Shown here: one piece after another, positions 41,811 to 50,655 of the stretch | Numbering within the stretch: position 1 is the first letter of the stretch | Layout: each line of letters starts with the position of its first letter | Source of the DNA: JAMCUI01 sp964520615 | GTDB lineage: Bacteria; Patescibacteriota; Microgenomatia; 2-02-FULL-39-11 | Direction: 5' to 3' | Assembly: GCA_964520615.1 (NCBI GenBank) | Contig: CAZFNL010000099.1 | Location: 1 to 55,038 of the forward strand | Length of the DNA: 55,038 bases | Made by a program: the position numbers and the translations under genes | The notes under the pieces: generated by a model | What the model was told of the DNA's origin: nothing | What the model saw: only the letters and a program-made list of their open reading frames with translations | Databases searched by the model: none

Positions 41811-42540
41811 ATTGAAAGATATTATAGACAGTAAACTCACTGAATTGGCAAAGAAGAAAAGTGCAAAGGATTTTTTTCAGGCAGTCAGGAAGCTAAAAAG
41901 AGGAAATACGGCCATTATTGCCGAGATAAAACTGGTTTCTCCGTCAGAAGGCCGACTGGGAAAAGAGAATGAAGCGGTAAAATTTGCGCAGGAATACGAA
42001 AAGGGCGGTGCAGATGCAATTTCGGTTGTCGCAGATAACAAATATTTCGGCGGTTCATATAAATTATTGAAAAGAATTAAAAAAAATACCAGTCTACCTA
42101 TTTTAGCAAAAGATTTTGTTATAGATTCTTACCAGATATTTGAGGCGAAATTTTTTGGAGCGGATGCAATACTGCTTATTGCAAAATTACTTTCAGGCAG
42201 AAAATTAAAAGAATATGCCCGGATTTGTTTTGAACTGAATATCGAACCTGTTGTTGAAGTGCATACTAAGGAGGAGTTAAGAAAAGCCTATCGTTCTGGT
42301 AGCAGAATTATTGCGGTAAATGCGCGTGATCTTCATTCATTTGAAGTTGATGTGGGGAGAGCATGTGACTTACTTTTACAAGTTTCTAAAAAATATGTGA
42401 AGTTGGGTTTTTCCGGCGTGGCAGGCAGAAGGGAAGTGGAAAAATATAAAAGAGCCGGAATAAAGGCAGTGCTTGTTGGTACCGCACTTATGCAAACCAA
42501 GGATAAAAAAGATTTTATAAAGAATTTGAAAAGAGTATGA
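41800..42540 (+). CDS. trpC: Indole-3-glycerol phosphate synthase
   Basis: TrpC closes the indole ring. The TIM barrel of about 246 residues carries IIAEIKLVSPSEG, LPILAKDFVID and the catalytic Lys/Glu, then VNARDLHSFEVD and GFSGVAGRREVEKY. The ATG at 41800 lies inside the trpD stop region; a TTG at 41785 is an alternative. It is slightly divergent but complete. It overlaps trpF by 4 bp. Confidence 0.92.
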   Translation: MRTKLKDIIDSKLTELAKKKSAKDFFQAVRKLKRGNTAIIAEIKLVSPSEGRLGKENEAVKFAQEYEKGGADAISVVADNKYFGGSYKLLKRIKKNTSLPILAKDFVIDSYQIFEAKFFGADAILLIAKLLSGRKLKEYARICFELNIEPVVEVHTKEELRKAYRSGSRIIAVNARDLHSFEVDVGRACDLLLQVSKKYVKLGFSGVAGRREVEKYKRAGIKAVLVGTALMQTKDKKDFIKNLKRV

Positions 42541-43157
42541 AAGCAAAGGTAAAAATCTGCGGAATTAAAAGTTATGAGGACGCTGTGATATGTGTCAATG
42601 CTGGAGCGGATTTTTTAGGATTTAATTTTGTTGGCAGTTCCAGACATTTCATAAATCCGAAAGATGCTTTTAAGTTTGTTAAACTTTTAACTTCAAAAGT
42701 CAAAAAGGTAGGTATATTTCAGAATGAAAGTGAAGACACGGTTAATAAGTTAATTAAACTTCTGGATTTGGATTTTGTCCAGTTACACGGGGATGAAAGC
42801 GCTAATTATACAACTGGAATTAAAGGCGCAGGAATAATAAAAGTATTTCCCTTGGAGAAGGATTTTGATAGAGGAATCTTATTGGATCAGGTAAAAAAAT
42901 ACAATACTGATTATTTTTTAGTGGATAGGGAGAAACAGGGAATAGGCAAGTCTTTAAGTCTTGAAAGAATAAGAGATTTAAATATAGGAAAAAAGCTATT
43001 TCTAGCAGGAGGATTGAGTGATAAAAATGTCAGAAAGGCGATTGAAATGACCCATTCATATGCAGTTGACGTAGCCGGGGGAGTGGAAACAGACGGGGAA
43101 AAAGACAAAGAGAAAATTTACAGATTTATAAGGGAGGCAAAAAAGTATGATTTTTAG
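42537..43157 (+). CDS. trpF: Phosphoribosylanthranilate isomerase
   Basis: The 206-residue TIM barrel isomerises PRA to CdRP. The N-terminus is VKICGIKSYEDA with the catalytic Cys. It continues FLGFNFVGSSRHFI, FVQLHGDESANY, FLVDREKQGIGKSL, FLAGGLSDKNVRKAI and VDVAGGVETDGEKD. Order and spacing are as in normal TrpF. It overlaps trpB by 11 bp. Confidence 0.94.
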   Translation: MKAKVKICGIKSYEDAVICVNAGADFLGFNFVGSSRHFINPKDAFKFVKLLTSKVKKVGIFQNESEDTVNKLIKLLDLDFVQLHGDESANYTTGIKGAGIIKVFPLEKDFDRGILLDQVKKYNTDYFLVDREKQGIGKSLSLERIRDLNIGKKLFLAGGLSDKNVRKAIEMTHSYAVDVAGGVETDGEKDKEKIYRFIREAKKYDF

Positions 43158-44394
43158 TTTCAAAACCTCATATGACGGTGATTGTAATGGTCATTTTGGC
43201 AATTACGGCGGACGGTTTGCGCCTGAAATGCTGATTCCGGCTTTGGAAGAGCTGGAGGCGATATATCTAAAAGCCAAAAAAGATAAGAATTTTGAAAAGG
43301 AGTTTATATCGTATCTCACCGGTTTTGCAGGCCGGCCGACCCCGCTGACTTTTGCCGCCAACCTGACAAAAAAGCTCGGAGGGGCAAAAATATACCTGAA
43401 AAATGAAGGTTTGAACCTGAGCGGCGCCCACAAAATCACCCATTGTATCGGACAGGCACTTTTGGCAAAGCGGATGGGGAAAAAAAGACTTATTGCCGAA
43501 ACCGGAGCCGGGCAGCACGGCAAAGCGGTGGCAACGGTTGCGGCCAAATTCGGTTTTGAGTGCACCGTCTATATGGGGGAGAGGGATATTGAGCGTCAGC
43601 GGCCAAATGTCTTCTGGATGCAACAACTGGGTGCAGAGGTAGTGCCTGTCAGTTTTGGCACAAAGACTCTAAAGGATGCGACCAATGCGGCTTTGAAAGA
43701 CTGGATTACAAACGTCCGGGACAGCCATTATCTTTTGGGATCTACTGTCGGTCCGCATCCGTTCCCCTCAATAAACCGCGACTTCCAGTCGGTAGTAGGA
43801 ATGGAAGTTGAAAAACAAGTTAAAAGGTTTGAGGACAGACTGCCTGATTATCTTATTGCCTGTGTGGGTGGAGGAAGCAATTCCATGGGTCTTTTTTACC
43901 GCTTTCTGGATAAAAAGAGAGTAAGATTGGTCGGAGTTGAGGCGGGCGGAAGGGGAGTGGAAAGAGCGGGCGGGCATGCAGCCAGATTTTTTAGAGGGAA
44001 AACCGGAGTGGCGGAAGGTTATAAAACAGTTTTTCTGCAGGATAAATACGGAAATCTGTCCCCGACCCACAGCGTATCTGCGGGCCTTGATTATCCGGGT
44101 ATCGGACCGCAGCTGGCATATCTGAGAGAAAAAGGCAGGGTGAAATTTACTTATGCTACAGACAGGGAAGTATTGGCTGCTTTTAGTCTGCTTGCAAAAA
44201 CTGAAGGGATTATATGCGCCCTGGAGTCTGCCCATGCTGTAGCTTATGCCATAAAGCTGGCGCCAATGCTTTCCAAAGACAAAATTATCGTAGTGAACCT
44301 TTCCGGAGCGGGGGATAAGGATATTTTTATAATTGCCGGGGCACTAAAAGATAAAGAGTGGATGGAGTTTTTGAAAAGCAGAGTAGTTTATTAA
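43147..44394 (+). CDS. trpB: Tryptophan synthase beta chain
   Basis: TrpB condenses indole with serine using pyridoxal phosphate. The 415 residues show NYGGRFAPEMLIPAL, the PLP lysine in LSGAHKITHCIGQALLAKR near residue 95, ETGAGQHGKAVAT, and the phosphate-binding CVGGGSNSMG near residue 240. SAGLDYPGIGP marks the classic TrpB1 type. GC content appears a little higher than in neighbouring genes. trpA follows after 12 bp. Confidence 0.97.
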   Translation: MIFSFKTSYDGDCNGHFGNYGGRFAPEMLIPALEELEAIYLKAKKDKNFEKEFISYLTGFAGRPTPLTFAANLTKKLGGAKIYLKNEGLNLSGAHKITHCIGQALLAKRMGKKRLIAETGAGQHGKAVATVAAKFGFECTVYMGERDIERQRPNVFWMQQLGAEVVPVSFGTKTLKDATNAALKDWITNVRDSHYLLGSTVGPHPFPSINRDFQSVVGMEVEKQVKRFEDRLPDYLIACVGGGSNSMGLFYRFLDKKRVRLVGVEAGGRGVERAGGHAARFFRGKTGVAEGYKTVFLQDKYGNLSPTHSVSAGLDYPGIGPQLAYLREKGRVKFTYATDREVLAAFSLLAKTEGIICALESAHAVAYAIKLAPMLSKDKIIVVNLSGAGDKDIFIIAGALKDKEWMEFLKSRVVY

Positions 44395-44406
44395 ACATTC
44401 AAATAT

Positions 44407-45192
44407 ATGAATTCTATTGACAGTCAAGTTAAAAAATTAAAAACAAATCATCAACTGGGTCTTATGGCTCATGCGGTCGTTGGATATCCGACACTATTTG
44501 AAAGCGGCAGGATTATAAAGAGGCTGGTTAAAAAGGGAGCTGATTTTCTGGAGCTGCAGATTCCCTTTTCCGACCCTATTGCTGACGGGCCGACAATAAT
44601 AAGAGCCTGTGAAGAGTCTTTGGGAAAAGGTGTAAATACTGATAGCGCTTTTGGACTGATTGGCGGGATTATGAAAGAAATTAATATACCGGCGGTAATA
44701 ATGGCGTATTATAATACTGTTTTTCGGTATGGTTTGGAGAGATTTTGTCAAAAGGCAAGTAAAATGAGTATTTCCGGACTGATAGTGCCGGATATTCCGC
44801 CCGAGGAAGAAAAGAATGAGAAATTCATAAGCACCTGTCTTAAATACGATCTATATCCTATCCGTGTTATCTCGCCTTCAAGCGGGCAACAGAGGTTAAA
44901 GATTAACGCCGGATACGCAAAAGGATTTATATATTGCGTCAGCCATTTTGGTGTGACAGGATCCGGTGTAAAAGTCGATAGAAGCCTGATGGACTATATT
45001 TCAAAGGTCAAAAAGACTGTCGGATTGCCGGTTGCGGTAGGTTTTGGGATAGAAAAAAGAGAGCAGGTGGAAGAACTCAGGGATATTGCCGATATAGCCG
45101 TTGTCGGAAGCGCCATAATCAGAAATTATGATAAAGGGGGTTTAAAAATGGTAGAGTCTTTTATTAAGCAGTTAAAAGAAGGTACAATATGA
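44407..45192 (+). CDS. trpA: Tryptophan synthase alpha chain
   Basis: TrpA cleaves indole-3-glycerol phosphate and passes indole to TrpB. The protein has 261 residues. It contains FLELQIPFSDPIADGPTI with the catalytic Glu and Asp, then GLIVPDIPPEE, YCVSHFGVTGSG and VAVGFGIEKREQVEEL. Its stop overlaps the start of the next gene (ATGA), tying the synthetase fusion to the operon. Confidence 0.96.
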   Translation: MNSIDSQVKKLKTNHQLGLMAHAVVGYPTLFESGRIIKRLVKKGADFLELQIPFSDPIADGPTIIRACEESLGKGVNTDSAFGLIGGIMKEINIPAVIMAYYNTVFRYGLERFCQKASKMSISGLIVPDIPPEEEKNEKFISTCLKYDLYPIRVISPSSGQQRLKINAGYAKGFIYCVSHFGVTGSGVKVDRSLMDYISKVKKTVGLPVAVGFGIEKREQVEELRDIADIAVVGSAIIRNYDKGGLKMVESFIKQLKEGTI

Positions 45193-47195
45193 TTATGGAG
45201 CATAAGGTACAAAGATATAGTGAAAAGTTGAGAAAGCTGGGGGTTGATCATGAGGTTTTATCTCATCCCCAGCTTATTTCAGTGGAAAAAGTACAGGAAT
45301 ATCTGGGTTATAGTATGGCGGATGCTGCCTCCACCCTTATTATGAAAGCCGGAGAAAAGTTTATTGCAGTCATGCGACGGGGAGATACAAAACTTGATAA
45401 TAATAAAGTCAAGAAATACCTGAATGTTTCAAGTTTGCGGATGGCAACTGAGGATGAATTTGTAAAAATAACCGATTCGCCTTTGGGGGCTGGCCCAGTT
45501 TATATGCCCGATATTGACCTTTATATCGATAAGAAGATTTTCGACAAAGAGTACATAAACGCCGGTTCGGGTTCTCTCCTTTATACGATAAGATACAAGA
45601 CGTCTGATCTTCCTAAAATTCCACGCAGTTTTACGGTTGATTTTACATTTGATGAGACGCTGGAAATAAAATTTACAGGTAATAAATTTCAGGAGACCGT
45701 CGATGCACTGAAGAAGTCAAAAATTTCTCAGATTCTCATCAAACATCCGCCTATAAAGACGGTAGAGGAGGGACTGGCATTTCTTAAAATAAAGCCCGAT
45801 CAGGGAGTATCTACGTTAATAGTCCGTACCAACACTGGTTATGCGGCGATATTGCGTCGGGATGATCACCAGATAGATTTAGACAAGGTCAAAAAAGTGC
45901 TTGGTGCAGACAAAATCGGACTTTGCCCGCCTTCTGAAGTGTTAAAGGTTACCGGTTGCCATGTTGGTTACGTCTCACCGTACAATCCGGGTATGCCGAT
46001 TGTAGCAGATGAAACTATAGGAGAAAAAGATTTTATTTATCTGGGTACGGGCAGTCCGGAATATGATTTGAAAATAAAGCCAGTTGATCTTTTCAACTTT
46101 GTAAAAGCCGAAACCGCCGACATTATATTAAAGGGTGCAGGCAGGATAAAATCCAGAATTTTATCGGGAATCACTCCATCGGGTGACGGTACGCTCCATA
46201 TAGGCAACTATTTGGGAGCTGTAAAACAGTTTATCGAATTTGCCAAAGCTTATGACTGTTTTCTCATGGTAGCAGATCTTCATGCTTTGACGACGATACA
46301 GGATAAAAGCATACTGGAGAGAAATATACAGAATCTGATACTAAATGAACTGGCGCTTCTGGGAGATCTGAAGAATATTGTCTTTTTCCGCCAGTCGGAT
46401 GTGCCCATGCATGCTGAGCTTACCTGGATTTTGAATAATGTTACGCCCTTGGGACTTTTGCGACGCGCCCACGCCTATAAAGACAAATTAGCCAAAGATG
46501 TGATGGAGGATGATATAAATCTCGGGCTTTTCAACTATCCGATCCTTATGGCTTCCGACATACTTCTTTATAAACCTGATTATGTGCCTGTGGGCCGCGA
46601 CCAGAAACAACATATTGAGATCTGCCGTGATATTGCCGGTAGGTTTAATAAGACTTTCAAATCCAAAGTGTTTCCGCTTCCAGAGCCTTACATACCTGAA
46701 GAAGTTGCTGTCATTATGGGAACTGATGGGAAAAGGAAAATGAGTAAGTCTTTGGGTAATATCATCAGTATTTTTGAAGATGAGAAAGTGATAAGGCGGC
46801 AGGTGATGGGAACATACACTGATCCTTCACGCATCCATCCTACTGACCCGGGACACGTGCAGGGGAATATGGTTTTTTCATACCTGAAATATTTCGCCGG
46901 CCAGATAGGAGAGTATAAAGGGAAGCAAATGGAGGAATCCTATTTAGAATTGGAAAAGGATTATAAGGAAGGTAAAGTGTCTGATGTAGCCGTAAAAGAA
47001 GAATTATTTAAGGCGCTTATGGTCGAGTTTGCCCCGGCAAGAGAAAGGTATAGGGAGTTGTCCTCCAGTCCTAAGAAGGTAAAAAAGATTCTTCAGTATG
47101 GGGCGCAGAAGGCCAGGGAAGTGGCCGGGCAGACCATGATGGATGTGAGGGAAGCTGTTGGCCTTACCAACCAGTATTCTTTTTTCAAATATTGA
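45189..47195 (+). CDS. Tandem YbaK/ProX-like deacylase domains fused to tryptophanyl-tRNA synthetase
   Basis: The protein has 668 residues, about twice a normal TrpRS. Residues about 1-155 and 175-315 are two related YbaK-like domains. Each has a STLI..RRGD/RRDD..VKK.L pattern, then TG/TD..G and a G(T/S)GS segment. Copy 1 reads TLIMKAG and copy 2 TLIVRTN. YbaK-family domains hydrolyse mischarged aminoacyl-tRNA. Residues about 325-668 are TrpRS with the HIGH-type TLHIGN (335-340) and KMSKS (517-521). It is the last gene of the trp operon, coupled to trpA by ATGA. Confidence 0.9.
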   Translation: MIMEHKVQRYSEKLRKLGVDHEVLSHPQLISVEKVQEYLGYSMADAASTLIMKAGEKFIAVMRRGDTKLDNNKVKKYLNVSSLRMATEDEFVKITDSPLGAGPVYMPDIDLYIDKKIFDKEYINAGSGSLLYTIRYKTSDLPKIPRSFTVDFTFDETLEIKFTGNKFQETVDALKKSKISQILIKHPPIKTVEEGLAFLKIKPDQGVSTLIVRTNTGYAAILRRDDHQIDLDKVKKVLGADKIGLCPPSEVLKVTGCHVGYVSPYNPGMPIVADETIGEKDFIYLGTGSPEYDLKIKPVDLFNFVKAETADIILKGAGRIKSRILSGITPSGDGTLHIGNYLGAVKQFIEFAKAYDCFLMVADLHALTTIQDKSILERNIQNLILNELALLGDLKNIVFFRQSDVPMHAELTWILNNVTPLGLLRRAHAYKDKLAKDVMEDDINLGLFNYPILMASDILLYKPDYVPVGRDQKQHIEICRDIAGRFNKTFKSKVFPLPEPYIPEEVAVIMGTDGKRKMSKSLGNIISIFEDEKVIRRQVMGTYTDPSRIHPTDPGHVQGNMVFSYLKYFAGQIGEYKGKQMEESYLELEKDYKEGKVSDVAVKEELFKALMVEFAPARERYRELSSSPKKVKKILQYGAQKAREVAGQTMMDVREAVGLTNQYSFFKY

Positions 47196-47228
47196 CTGAG
47201 TTTGGAAAGTTTCTTTGAAGCTTATAAG

Positions 47229-47257
47229 TTGTCCGGCATCCTCAATTGAAGTATAAT
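47229..47257 (+). promoter_or_regulatory. Promoter of the tRNA-binding protein gene, leaderless type
   Basis: TTGTCC (47229-47234), 17 bp and TATAAT (47252-47257). The ATG at 47267 lies 9 nt after the -10, which selects it over an upstream TTG at 47246. Confidence 0.65.
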
Positions 47258-47266
47258 GATTTCCTT

Positions 47267-47605
47267 ATGGTGAAAGACAAGATTTCATATGCCGATTTCC
47301 AAAAGCTTGACCTTAGGGTAGGAAAAGTTGTCAAAGCGGAAAATGTTGAAGTGTCGCAAAATCTTATCAGGGTGGAGGTGGATTTCGGCACTGATATAGG
47401 AAAAAGGAAAATATTTACGGGAATTGTCCGCTGGTATAAGCCCAGCCAGCTGAAAGGCAAAAAATTTATTTTCCTTGTCAACCTTGCTCCAAAACAGATG
47501 ATGCATGAGTTGTCTTCCGGCATGATTCTTTGTGCCGACTTCGACCAAAAAGCTGTGATTATACCTGTTCCAAAAAATATTCCAGAGGGTACCGTTGTCC
47601 GATGA
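47267..47605 (+). CDS. Free-standing tRNA-binding OB-fold protein (Trbp111/MetRS-beta type)
   Basis: About 112 residues: ISYADFQKLDLRVGKVVKAENV, then KRKIFTGIVRWY, KFIFLVNLAPKQM and a final PEGTVVR. This is the OB fold that binds the tRNA elbow, found at the C-terminus of MetRS or as a dimeric free protein. No metG is adjacent. It may act in trans on a synthetase such as the neighbouring TrpRS fusion, but that is a guess. Confidence 0.88.
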   Translation: MVKDKISYADFQKLDLRVGKVVKAENVEVSQNLIRVEVDFGTDIGKRKIFTGIVRWYKPSQLKGKKFIFLVNLAPKQMMHELSSGMILCADFDQKAVIIPVPKNIPEGTVVR

Positions 47606-47633
47606 ACATTAATTATTAATAATGTATATATAA

Positions 47634-49535
47634 ATGCCAAATAGCAAACAAAATTCATCTCATACTTCAGAAAATAAGAAAAATATCAAGAAAATATTTG
47701 AGTTTAAGATAAATCTCACACCTAGGAATATATTTTTATGGGTGATTATCGCCTCCATTATATTCCTAATGTTTATCTCAGCCCGGGACGTCTCAAATCT
47801 TTTTCCTCAGGAGCCAATTTCCACACTCATTTCAGATGTCAAAAAGGGAGATGTCAAAAAGATTGAGGTGGTGGATACCAAACTTTTGGCTACTTACAAA
47901 GACGGGAAAATTTATACCTCCTACAAAGAAAGTAATGACTCAATTTACAAGATTTTTAGTGACGCAGGGGTAAAGCCCGGTTCTGTTGAGGTAGATATAA
48001 AGGATACGACCAGTGGCGCCATCTGGATAAATATACTGTCCAACGTATTGCCTATTATCCTTATGGTAGGCTTTTTCCTTTTCCTTATAAAACAGGCACG
48101 GGGAGCACAGGATTCCATCTTTTCCTTCGGGCAGTCAAGAGCCAAGCTTTTCAGCAAGGATACGCCCAAGGTGACTTTTGCTGATGTAGCGGGGGTGGAT
48201 GAGGCCAAGCAGGAGTTGTCGGAAGTGGTGGATTTTCTTCGTTTCCCGCAAAAATACCGGGCATTGGGAGCAAGGACGCCCAAAGGGCTTCTTCTTGTCG
48301 GGCCAAGCGGTACCGGAAAGACACTTTTGGCTCGCGCCCTAGCCGGAGAAGCAAACGTACCCTTTTTCTCTATGGCCGGCAGCGAATTTATGGAGATGCT
48401 GGTAGGAGTCGGTGCTTCACGCGTGCGTGATTTATTTAATACAGCCAAGAAGAATGCTCCATCTATCATATTTATCGATGAAATTGACGCTATTGGAAGA
48501 ATGCGTTCCACAGGAGTGATGGGAGGGCATGATGAGAGAGAGCAGACTCTCAATCAGATTCTTGTTGAGATGGATGGATTTACTCCAAATGAGAATGTTG
48601 TTGTTATAGCAGCTACAAACCGCGGTGATCTTCTGGACCAGGCGCTTTTGCGGCCGGGCAGGTTTGATAGAAGAGTAGTGCTTGATCTGCCGGACTGGAA
48701 AGGTAGACAGGAAATACTCAGGATACACATGAAAGGTAAACCCATTGCCAAGGACGTAGATTGGGAAACAGTAGCTAAAAGAACTGTCGGATTCTCGGGA
48801 GCAGATCTTGAGAATATGCTTAATGAAGCCGCCATTCAGGCTGCGAGAAAAAATAAGAAGGAAATTGATATGTCCGATGTGGAGGAAGCAGCGACACGTG
48901 TGAAGTTGGGTCCGGAGAAGAGGAGACTGCAAAGCGATTTGGATCGGAAAATGACTGCATATCACGAGGCCGGACATGCGATTGTGACGTATGTTATGCC
49001 CCATATGGATCCGGTGCACCGCATATCCATAGTTTCCCGCGGTATGGCCCTTGGGTTTACTCTTATTCCTCCGCAAAGAGACAGGATTCATGAGACCAAG
49101 ACTCATCTTTTGGAGCAAATTGCCTCCATGCTAGGTGGAAGGGCTGCCGAAGAGCTGATTTTCAACGAAATGACGACAGGCGCTTCAAACGATATAGACA
49201 AGGCTACAAGCCTCGCGCGGGATATGGTTGTTGAGTTTGGCATGTCAAAGCTTGGTCCCATAAATTTTGGCCCTACAGTTGATGTCACTGAATGGGGCGG
49301 CAGATATCTCAACGAAACACACATTTCTCCTCAAATGCAAAGTAAAATTGACGATGAGGTAAAGTCGATAATGGATGTTGCTTATAAACAGGCTGAAGCA
49401 ATACTAAAAAAAACTAAAGATAAACTGGATATTGTAGCCGGAGATTTATTGAAGAAAGAAACTTTGGAAAAAGAAGATTTTGAGAAGATTATGAATGGGA
49501 CAAAAAAACTGGCTCTTGTATCTTCCTCAGTATAA
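47634..49535 (+). CDS. ftsH: ATP-dependent zinc metalloprotease FtsH
   Basis: FtsH degrades misfolded and regulatory membrane and cytosolic proteins. The protein has 633 residues. Transmembrane helices lie at about 34-52 and 130-150, flanking a small external domain. The AAA module has Walker A GPSGTGKTLLA near residue 223, Walker B IIFIDEIDAIG and the SRH RPGRFDRRVVLD. The protease has the zinc site YHEAGHAIVTY near residue 443 and the third ligand in GASNDIDKATSLARDMV. It is complete. Confidence 0.97.
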   Translation: MPNSKQNSSHTSENKKNIKKIFEFKINLTPRNIFLWVIIASIIFLMFISARDVSNLFPQEPISTLISDVKKGDVKKIEVVDTKLLATYKDGKIYTSYKESNDSIYKIFSDAGVKPGSVEVDIKDTTSGAIWINILSNVLPIILMVGFFLFLIKQARGAQDSIFSFGQSRAKLFSKDTPKVTFADVAGVDEAKQELSEVVDFLRFPQKYRALGARTPKGLLLVGPSGTGKTLLARALAGEANVPFFSMAGSEFMEMLVGVGASRVRDLFNTAKKNAPSIIFIDEIDAIGRMRSTGVMGGHDEREQTLNQILVEMDGFTPNENVVVIAATNRGDLLDQALLRPGRFDRRVVLDLPDWKGRQEILRIHMKGKPIAKDVDWETVAKRTVGFSGADLENMLNEAAIQAARKNKKEIDMSDVEEAATRVKLGPEKRRLQSDLDRKMTAYHEAGHAIVTYVMPHMDPVHRISIVSRGMALGFTLIPPQRDRIHETKTHLLEQIASMLGGRAAEELIFNEMTTGASNDIDKATSLARDMVVEFGMSKLGPINFGPTVDVTEWGGRYLNETHISPQMQSKIDDEVKSIMDVAYKQAEAILKKTKDKLDIVAGDLLKKETLEKEDFEKIMNGTKKLALVSSSV

Positions 49536-49603
49536 ATTTCCTTCCCGACTCTTTAGGCCTTTTGAACTCGCATAATTAACCGTAAATGATATACAATAAG
49601 CCC

Positions 49604-50626
49604 ATGTTTGAGACTACAAGTGATAAAGAAAATGAAGGTGCCAAGCCGGAAAGAGAAAAGCTTCTTGTAATTATTGACGGACATGCCATACTCTACCGTG
49701 CTTTCCATGCCCTGCCGCCTTTGACTACTTCAAAAGGTCAAATAGTAAATGCGGTATACGGTTTTATATCAATGCTACTTAGGGTGGTAGAGGATTTACG
49801 CCCTACCCATCTTGTGGTAGTTTTTGACCGACCGGCTCCCACTTTCCGCAAAAAAATGTTTGCCGATTACCAGATACAGAGGCCTGAAATGGATAAGAAT
49901 ATGGTGCCGCAAATAGAGCTTGTACATAAGGTACTTTCAGAAATGGGTGTGCCTATTTATGAGATGGACGGTTATGAGGCGGATGACCTTATTGGGACGA
50001 TAGTACAAAGAATAAATAACAAAGAGCAGGAAACAAAGAAGCAAAACGTAAAAAGTATTATTGTGACGGGGGATCGGGATATATTGCAGTTAGTTGATGA
50101 AAACACCAAAGTCTATATGCCACAAAAGGGATTATCCCAGGCAAATCTTTATGGGGAGCAGGAAGTCATCGAAAAGTTGGGGATTAAGCCGGAAAAGATT
50201 GTCGAATATAAAGGTTTAGTAGGGGATGCCAGCGACAATTATCCTGGAGTTGCGGGGATAGGACCGAAAACCGCAATTGATTTATTGGATAAGTATGAGA
50301 CAGTGGAAGGAATATATTCACATCTTTCTGAAATAAAAAGCCCGGCAGTAAAGGAAAAATTAGAAAAAAACAAAGATGTGGCATTCCTTTCCAAAAAACT
50401 GGCGACAATAATGACTGATGTGCCGTTTGAATTTCATGTTGAAAATAACTGCATTCCTGATTTTAACAATGCTAAAGTCCGGTGGTTGTTTGAGGAAATG
50501 GAGTTTAAGAGCTTGATAATCCGATTGGAAGGAAATAGTAGAGAACAAAGAACAAATAACAAAGAACAAGAAACAGTGAACAAAAAACAGAAAAACAATG
50601 ATGTAGACCAACAGACTCTTTTTTAG
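49604..50626 (+). CDS. Stand-alone PolI-type 5'-3' exonuclease
   Basis: About 340 residues, equal to only the N-terminal nuclease of DNA polymerase I. Acidic motifs are LLVIIDGHAILYRAFHAL, LVVVFDRPAPTFRK, GYEADDLIGT and IVTGDRDILQLV. The helix-hairpin-helix GDASDNYPGVAGIGPKTA follows near residue 212. The enzyme would remove RNA primers and flaps. TATACAAT ends 6 nt before the ATG at 49604, so this start is preferred over 49586 and the mRNA is probably leaderless. Two GAACAAA-type repeats encode Lys/Asn/Gln-rich inserts, one internal and one at the C-terminus. Confidence 0.88.
   Translation: MFETTSDKENEGAKPEREKLLVIIDGHAILYRAFHALPPLTTSKGQIVNAVYGFISMLLRVVEDLRPTHLVVVFDRPAPTFRKKMFADYQIQRPEMDKNMVPQIELVHKVLSEMGVPIYEMDGYEADDLIGTIVQRINNKEQETKKQNVKSIIVTGDRDILQLVDENTKVYMPQKGLSQANLYGEQEVIEKLGIKPEKIVEYKGLVGDASDNYPGVAGIGPKTAIDLLDKYETVEGIYSHLSEIKSPAVKEKLEKNKDVAFLSKKLATIMTDVPFEFHVENNCIPDFNNAKVRWLFEEMEFKSLIIRLEGNSREQRTNNKEQETVNKKQKNNDVDQQTLF
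50537..50598 (+). repeat. Purine-rich GAACAAA-type microrepeat at the exonuclease 3' end
   Basis: Degenerate units of AAAGAACAAA/AAATAACAAA encode NKEQ-like peptides. The same family occurs at about 50018-50046, 51230-51262 (four near-perfect units) and 51763-51800, always in or at the end of genes on the plus strand. Confidence 0.65.
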
Positions 50627-50655
50627 TTTTTTATTCTTTGTGACGTTATTTATCT

